The position numbers were made by a program, and so were the translations under genes. This document shows positions 4,935-8,233 of a stretch of 8,233 nt of DNA, piece after piece (positions within the stretch are counted from its first letter, which is position 1; each line of letters starts with the position of its first letter). This DNA comes from Methylococcaceae bacterium (lineage in GTDB: Bacteria; Pseudomonadota; Gammaproteobacteria; Methylococcales; Methylococcaceae). The stretch covers positions 1 through 8,233 of the forward strand of contig VEPB01000054.1 of the NCBI GenBank assembly GCA_012026715.1. The letters run 5' to 3'. The notes beneath the pieces were generated by a model. That model ran no database searches and had not been told where the DNA came from. It saw nothing but the letters and a program-made list of their open reading frames with translations.

Positions 4935-6491
4935 TCAATCCGCTTGCAGGGTCTTGCTGAACACCGAAACGCCGTTGATGTCCTTCAGGTCCACCGTGAG
5001 GGTCTCGTCGTCCCGGTCGATGTTCACCTCGCCGAAGAACTGCAGGCCGGCCGAGGGTGGCAGGTTGACCTGGCCAGGCGCCGGGGCCTTGTAGAACACC
5101 ACCTGGGGTCCGAAGGTGCCGTCGGTGGTGTTGGGGCCGAAGGAGCCGGCGTTGAGCGGGCCGGCCACAAATTCCCAGAACGGCGCGAAGTCCCTGGTCG
5201 CGGCCTTTTCGGGATCGTAGTAGTGAGCGGCGGCGTAATGCACGTCGGCGGTCAGCCAGACGATGTTCTGGATGTGCTGCTTCTTGATGAAGCTCAGCAG
5301 CCGAGACGTTTCCAGTTCGCGGCCCTTGGCCGGTCCGTTGTCGCCGTTGGCGACGGCTTCCCAGCGCGGATTGCCCTGGGCGTCGCCGCCGTCGCCGATG
5401 TTGAGGCCGATGGGCATGTCGGCAGCGATCACCTTCCACTTGGCCTTGGAAGCCTTCAACTCCTGTTTCAGCCATTCGATTTGAGCGCCGCCCAGGAAGG
5501 CGGTTTCAGTGCCCTCGACGGTTTGCAGATTGGCGGTGTTGGGGCCGCGGTAGCTGCGCATGTCGATGACGAATACGTCCAGCAAGGGGCCGTAAGACAG
5601 CTTGCGGTAGACCCGCTCCGATTCCTCGGCGCCGTAAGGCCGCAGCGGGGCGTATTCGTGGAAGGCCTGTCCGGCGCGGGCCACCAGCAGGGGCACGTCC
5701 TTCACCGTGTAGCGGCTGTCCAGCACCTTGGAGTCGGACCAGTTGTTGACCACTTCGTGGTCATCCCACTGGCCGATCTGCGGCACCTCGGCGTTGAAGC
5801 GGCGCAGGTTTTCGTCCAGCAGGTTGTATTTGTAGCGGCCGCGGAACTCGTCCAGGGTCTCGGCCACCTTGGAGACTTCCGGGGTGACGAGATTGGTCCA
5901 GATCACCTTGCCGGCGGCGTCCTTTACCTCCGGGAAGATGGGGCCGTCGGAATAGACGTTGTCGCCGCTGTGGATGAAGAATTGCGGCTGCACCTGGCGC
6001 ATGGTCTCGTACATCTTCATGCCGCCGAAGGCCGGGTTGATGCCCCAGCCTTGGCCGGCGGTATCGCCGCCCCACACGAAGCGGATGTCGTCGCGCTTGC
6101 CGATGGTGCGGAAGCGGCCTTCCACCGGCTCGCTCTTGTTGCGGGCGTTGGTCAGGTCCTCGAACCACACCCGCACGTACACATCCTTGCCGTCCGCCAA
6201 CCCGGCCAGGTCCTGGCGGGCGGTGAAGTCGGTGCCCTCCAGGGCATGGGGGCCCCGCACGATCTTGGAATCGCTGAAATCCGGTTGGTAGGCATATTCC
6301 ACATACATCCGGGCAGGACGGTCGGAACGGCTCCAGATCACGGCCCGGCCGGGCGCCAGGTCGCCGATCTGGATGCCTTGTTCCATCGCCGGTGCCGAAA
6401 TTTCGGCGTGTACGGTGGTGCAGGCGCTTAACGCCAGGGCAAGGGACGTCAGCGAACAGGAAAGCGTGCGGCCGCGTTTTGAGGCAGGCAT
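4935..6491 (-). CDS. phoD: PhoD-family alkaline phosphatase/phosphodiesterase
   Basis: A 518-residue exported PhoD-type metallophosphatase, which releases phosphate from mono- and diesters outside the cytoplasm. Seen motifs in family order: the N-terminal PhoD_N beta domain (about 35-130), GGDTAGQ at 141-147, SGDNVYSDGP at 175-184 (Asp177, Asn178), QWDDHEVVNNW at 241-251 (Asp244, His245), DMRSYRGPN at 310-318, and TADVHYAA at 414-421 (Asp416, His418). The set agrees with an Fe/Ca binuclear site, but ligand assignment is inferred. The leader lacks a twin-arginine motif (only KRGR). It contains a lipobox-like LSAC at 21-24 and also a signal peptidase I site VHA|E at 27-30, so it may be either a lipoprotein or a soluble periplasmic enzyme. 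GGAG lies 7 nt before the ATG. A PhoB-box-like site is 90 bp upstream. Confidence 0.95.
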   Translation of the reverse strand: MPASKRGRTLSCSLTSLALALSACTTVHAEISAPAMEQGIQIGDLAPGRAVIWSRSDRPARMYVEYAYQPDFSDSKIVRGPHALEGTDFTARQDLAGLADGKDVYVRVWFEDLTNARNKSEPVEGRFRTIGKRDDIRFVWGGDTAGQGWGINPAFGGMKMYETMRQVQPQFFIHSGDNVYSDGPIFPEVKDAAGKVIWTNLVTPEVSKVAETLDEFRGRYKYNLLDENLRRFNAEVPQIGQWDDHEVVNNWSDSKVLDSRYTVKDVPLLVARAGQAFHEYAPLRPYGAEESERVYRKLSYGPLLDVFVIDMRSYRGPNTANLQTVEGTETAFLGGAQIEWLKQELKASKAKWKVIAADMPIGLNIGDGGDAQGNPRWEAVANGDNGPAKGRELETSRLLSFIKKQHIQNIVWLTADVHYAAAHYYDPEKAATRDFAPFWEFVAGPLNAGSFGPNTTDGTFGPQVVFYKAPAPGQVNLPPSAGLQFFGEVNIDRDDETLTVDLKDINGVSVFSKTLQAD

Positions 6492-6580
6492 GGGTGTGCT
6501 CCGGTTTTCTCATGGGTTGTTGGGTGAGCGAACGATAGGTAGCCAGTGAGTCAGTACGATGGCTGTCCGGTTAAGCTTTG

Positions 6581-6598
6581 GTGACAGGCTGATGACGG
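6581..6598 (-). promoter_or_regulatory. PhoB-box-like site upstream of phoD
   Basis: Read on the minus strand: CCGTCATCAGCCTGTCAC. It consists of two 7-bp units, CCGTCAT and CTGTCAC, 11 bp apart, and matches the E. coli Pho box consensus CTGTCATAAATCTGTCAC at 14 of 18 positions. It faces phoD, whose start is 90 bp downstream. The first unit is part of an exact 8-bp tandem repeat (GATGACGG twice on the plus strand, 6591-6606). No clear -10 box was assigned. Confidence 0.65.
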
Positions 6599-6613
6599 GA
6601 TGACGGCGGCTTC

Positions 6614-6642
6614 TTGTAACGATCCTGCAATATGGATGTAAC
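6614..6642 (+). promoter_or_regulatory. PhoB-box-like array of three 11-bp repeats upstream of the ExbB-fusion gene
   Basis: On the plus strand, TTGTAAC (6614-6620), CTGCAAT (6625-6631) and ATGTAAC (6636-6642) recur with exactly 11-bp spacing and variable 4-bp linkers (GATC, ATGG). The unit resembles the CTGTAAT/CTGTCAT half-site of PhoB-type regulators. It points toward the gene beginning at 6687, ending 44 bp before its start. A nearby -10 is not clear; TAACCA (6655-6660) is the only weak candidate. Confidence 0.55.
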
Positions 6643-6686
6643 ACAATGGCCGGGTAACCAACTTAGGCTTCCCGCATCCACTCCCG

Positions 6687-8233
6687 ATGAAACTTCACAA
6701 CTGGCTTTCCGCGCTGGTGCTGGCGCTGATGCCCGGCCTCGCCTTGTCCTGGTGGAACGACGACTGGGGATCCCGCAAGCAGATCACCCAGGACGGCAGC
6801 GCCACCGGCGCTGACATTCAGGAGACCCTGAGCGACTTTCCACTGCTGGTCCGGCTCCATACCGGCAACTTCGGCTACTTCGCCGAGTTGGGCGAGAACG
6901 GCAAGGACTTGCGCTTCATGCTGGACGACAAGACGCCGCTGAAGCACCACGTCGAGAAGGTCGACGCACTCAACGAATTGGGGCTGGCGTGGGTCAAGGT
7001 TCCCAAGTATCGGGGCGGGGTCAGCACCGATTCGTTCTGGATGTACTACGGCAACCAGAATGCTCCCGATGGCTCTGACGGCAAGGGGACCTATGACGTC
7101 GCCCAGTCGCTGGTGTTTCACTTTGCCGAAGGCGAGGTCCTGCCCAGGGATGCCACCGCCTACGGCAACAACGCCGCCGATTCCAAGGCGACCATCGAGC
7201 CGGCCGGCTGGATCGGCGCCGCAGCCCGCTTCAGCGGCAGCAATCACATCAGCGTGCAGGCTGCCCCGCCGTTGCAGGTGACGCCGGAGAGTGGCTGGAG
7301 CTTCAGCGCCTGGATCAGGATCGAGGCGGCCCAACCGCCCGGTCTGGTGATGCTGGCCCAAGACAGCCCCAACATGATCGAGCTCGGCATCAACGGCACG
7401 GCTTTGACCGGACGCTATCTGGGTCCCAATGCCACCGCGGTGGAGACCACCCCGCCGGCCAATCTGACGGCCGGCAAGTGGCAGCATGTCGCGCTGGTGG
7501 TGAGCAAGAACAAGATGGACCTGTACCTCGACGGCCAGCCCGTCGGCACAGTCGCGGTCAATCTGGCGCCGATGAGTCCAGCACTGTTCGTCGGCGGCGC
7601 CGAGACCCGGCCGGGCCTGGTGGGCCTGCTGGACGAGGTGCAGGTGGCCAAGACGGCTCGCAGTGCCGATTGGATCAAGCTGTCCTACCGCAGCCAGAGC
7701 CCGGATTTCACCGTGGTCAATTTCGGCGAGGACGAATCCAGCGGCAGCGCCGGCGGCCCCAACTACTTCCTCATCATCCTGCAAAGCCTCACGGTGGACG
7801 GCTGGGTGGTGATCGCCCTGTGCGGGGTCATGTTCCTGGTCGCCTGCATGGTGATGCTGCTCAAGGGACGCTTATTGTCCCGGGCCAACAAGGAAAACCG
7901 CGCTTTTCTGGAGCAGTATCACGGGCTGGCCGGCGATGCCGATCCCACCTCGCTGGATCGGGATGAAACCGAGGAGGAGAAGGAACTGGAAGGTTCCGAC
8001 GTGCTGTCTGCCATCGTCGGTGACCACGATCACTTCCAGGGCTCGCCCATCTACCACGTCTACCACGCGGGTGTGCAGGAGCTGAAGAAGCGCTTCCGGA
8101 ACGGCAATGCCGACCGGCCGCTGTCCCAGGAAGGTTTGGAAGTGCTGCGGGCGCGGCTGGATTCGGCGGTGGTGCGGGAAGGCCAGAAGCTCAACCGCAA
8201 CATGGTGCTGCTCACCATCGCCATCGCCGGCGG
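6687..8233 (+). CDS. DUF2341-LamG-MotA/TolQ/ExbB fusion protein (cut at right edge)
   Basis: The first 515 residues of a large envelope protein. Order seen: signal peptide (MKLHNWLSALVLALMPGLALS, likely cleavage near residue 21); a DUF2341-type start SWWNDDWGSRKQI (21-33) with FWMYYGN at 117-123; and a LamG/concanavalin-like fold (about 140-335) with FHFAEG, WSFSAWIRI (204-212), GKWQHVALVV and LYLDGQPVG (279-287). Then come a transmembrane helix (about 372-393), an acidic linker (DRDETEEEKELEGSD, 424-438) and a MotA/TolQ/ExbB segment ending LLTIAIAG (508-515), where the second channel helix begins. Family knowledge: ExbB/TolQ proteins use proton flow to energise TonB- or Tol-like partners; the N-terminal part would be periplasmic. 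The ATG is fixed by the signal peptide, but no Shine-Dalgarno is visible. It diverges from phoD behind a Pho-box-like array, so phosphate-starvation control is likely. exbD/tonB-like partners would be expected to the right. Confidence 0.9.
   Translation, partial: MKLHNWLSALVLALMPGLALSWWNDDWGSRKQITQDGSATGADIQETLSDFPLLVRLHTGNFGYFAELGENGKDLRFMLDDKTPLKHHVEKVDALNELGLAWVKVPKYRGGVSTDSFWMYYGNQNAPDGSDGKGTYDVAQSLVFHFAEGEVLPRDATAYGNNAADSKATIEPAGWIGAAARFSGSNHISVQAAPPLQVTPESGWSFSAWIRIEAAQPPGLVMLAQDSPNMIELGINGTALTGRYLGPNATAVETTPPANLTAGKWQHVALVVSKNKMDLYLDGQPVGTVAVNLAPMSPALFVGGAETRPGLVGLLDEVQVAKTARSADWIKLSYRSQSPDFTVVNFGEDESSGSAGGPNYFLIILQSLTVDGWVVIALCGVMFLVACMVMLLKGRLLSRANKENRAFLEQYHGLAGDADPTSLDRDETEEEKELEGSDVLSAIVGDHDHFQGSPIYHVYHAGVQELKKRFRNGNADRPLSQEGLEVLRARLDSAVVREGQKLNRNMVLLTIAIAG

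Noticed and set aside
4884..6431. Long open frame on the plus strand, about 515 codons
   Set aside because: It lies exactly opposite phoD, is Val/Gly/His/Ala-rich with no domain, and arises from the GC-biased codon use of phoD. The phoD frame has all the family motifs.
6663..7784. Open frame on the minus strand of about 373 codons opposite the ExbB-fusion gene
   Set aside because: The plus-strand frame encodes a signal peptide, DUF2341, LamG motifs, a membrane helix and an ExbB segment; the antisense frame has no recognisable features and no proper start signals.

Overview
The window is GC-rich bacterial DNA with eight supportable protein genes, two of them cut by the window edges. The combination of an Acidithiobacillus-type ArsR, a secreted protein with a VPLPA/PEP-CTERM-like sorting tail (implying an exosortase elsewhere), a calcium-type PhoD phosphatase and a DUF2341-LamG-ExbB fusion suggests a Gram-negative gammaproteobacterium, possibly a methanotroph-like (Methylococcales) lineage. 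That placement is inference from gene content only.

Left part (1-1536, minus strand): an arsenic resistance operon in the order arsR, arsD, arsA, with arsA running off the left edge. arsR has a good promoter that overlaps an inverted-repeat operator and reaches almost to its start codon. The 343-bp arsR-arsD gap carries a 151-bp MITE-like element with terminal inverted repeats, flanking CTAG, and a chain of hairpins. A 444-bp gene-free stretch follows, holding two palindromic motifs and a sigma70-like promoter that leads into a small orphan zinc-ribbon gene on the plus strand (1946-2326). A GC-rich, strongly structured intergenic region separates this from the next minus-strand block.

Right part (2517-8233): a probable phosphate-scavenging locus. 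On the minus strand lie phoD (alkaline phosphatase D), a GlpQ-like glycerophosphodiester phosphodiesterase and a secreted VPLPA/PEP-CTERM-like protein. Diverging from phoD on the plus strand is a large exported/membrane protein with DUF2341, a LamG-like lectin fold, a transmembrane helix and the beginning of a MotA/TolQ/ExbB proton-channel domain; it continues past the right edge. The 195-bp divergent region between phoD and this gene contains two outward-facing PhoB-box-like arrays with 11-bp periodicity: two units toward phoD (14/18 match to the E. coli consensus) and three units toward the ExbB fusion. This suggests that both transcripts are induced by phosphate starvation, and that the ExbB-like protein belongs with the extracytoplasmic phosphodiesterase/phosphatase activities. 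The most interesting hypothesis is a Pho-controlled surface module: hydrolases release phosphate from organic esters, and a sugar- or polymer-binding proton-channel protein energises an associated outer-membrane step.
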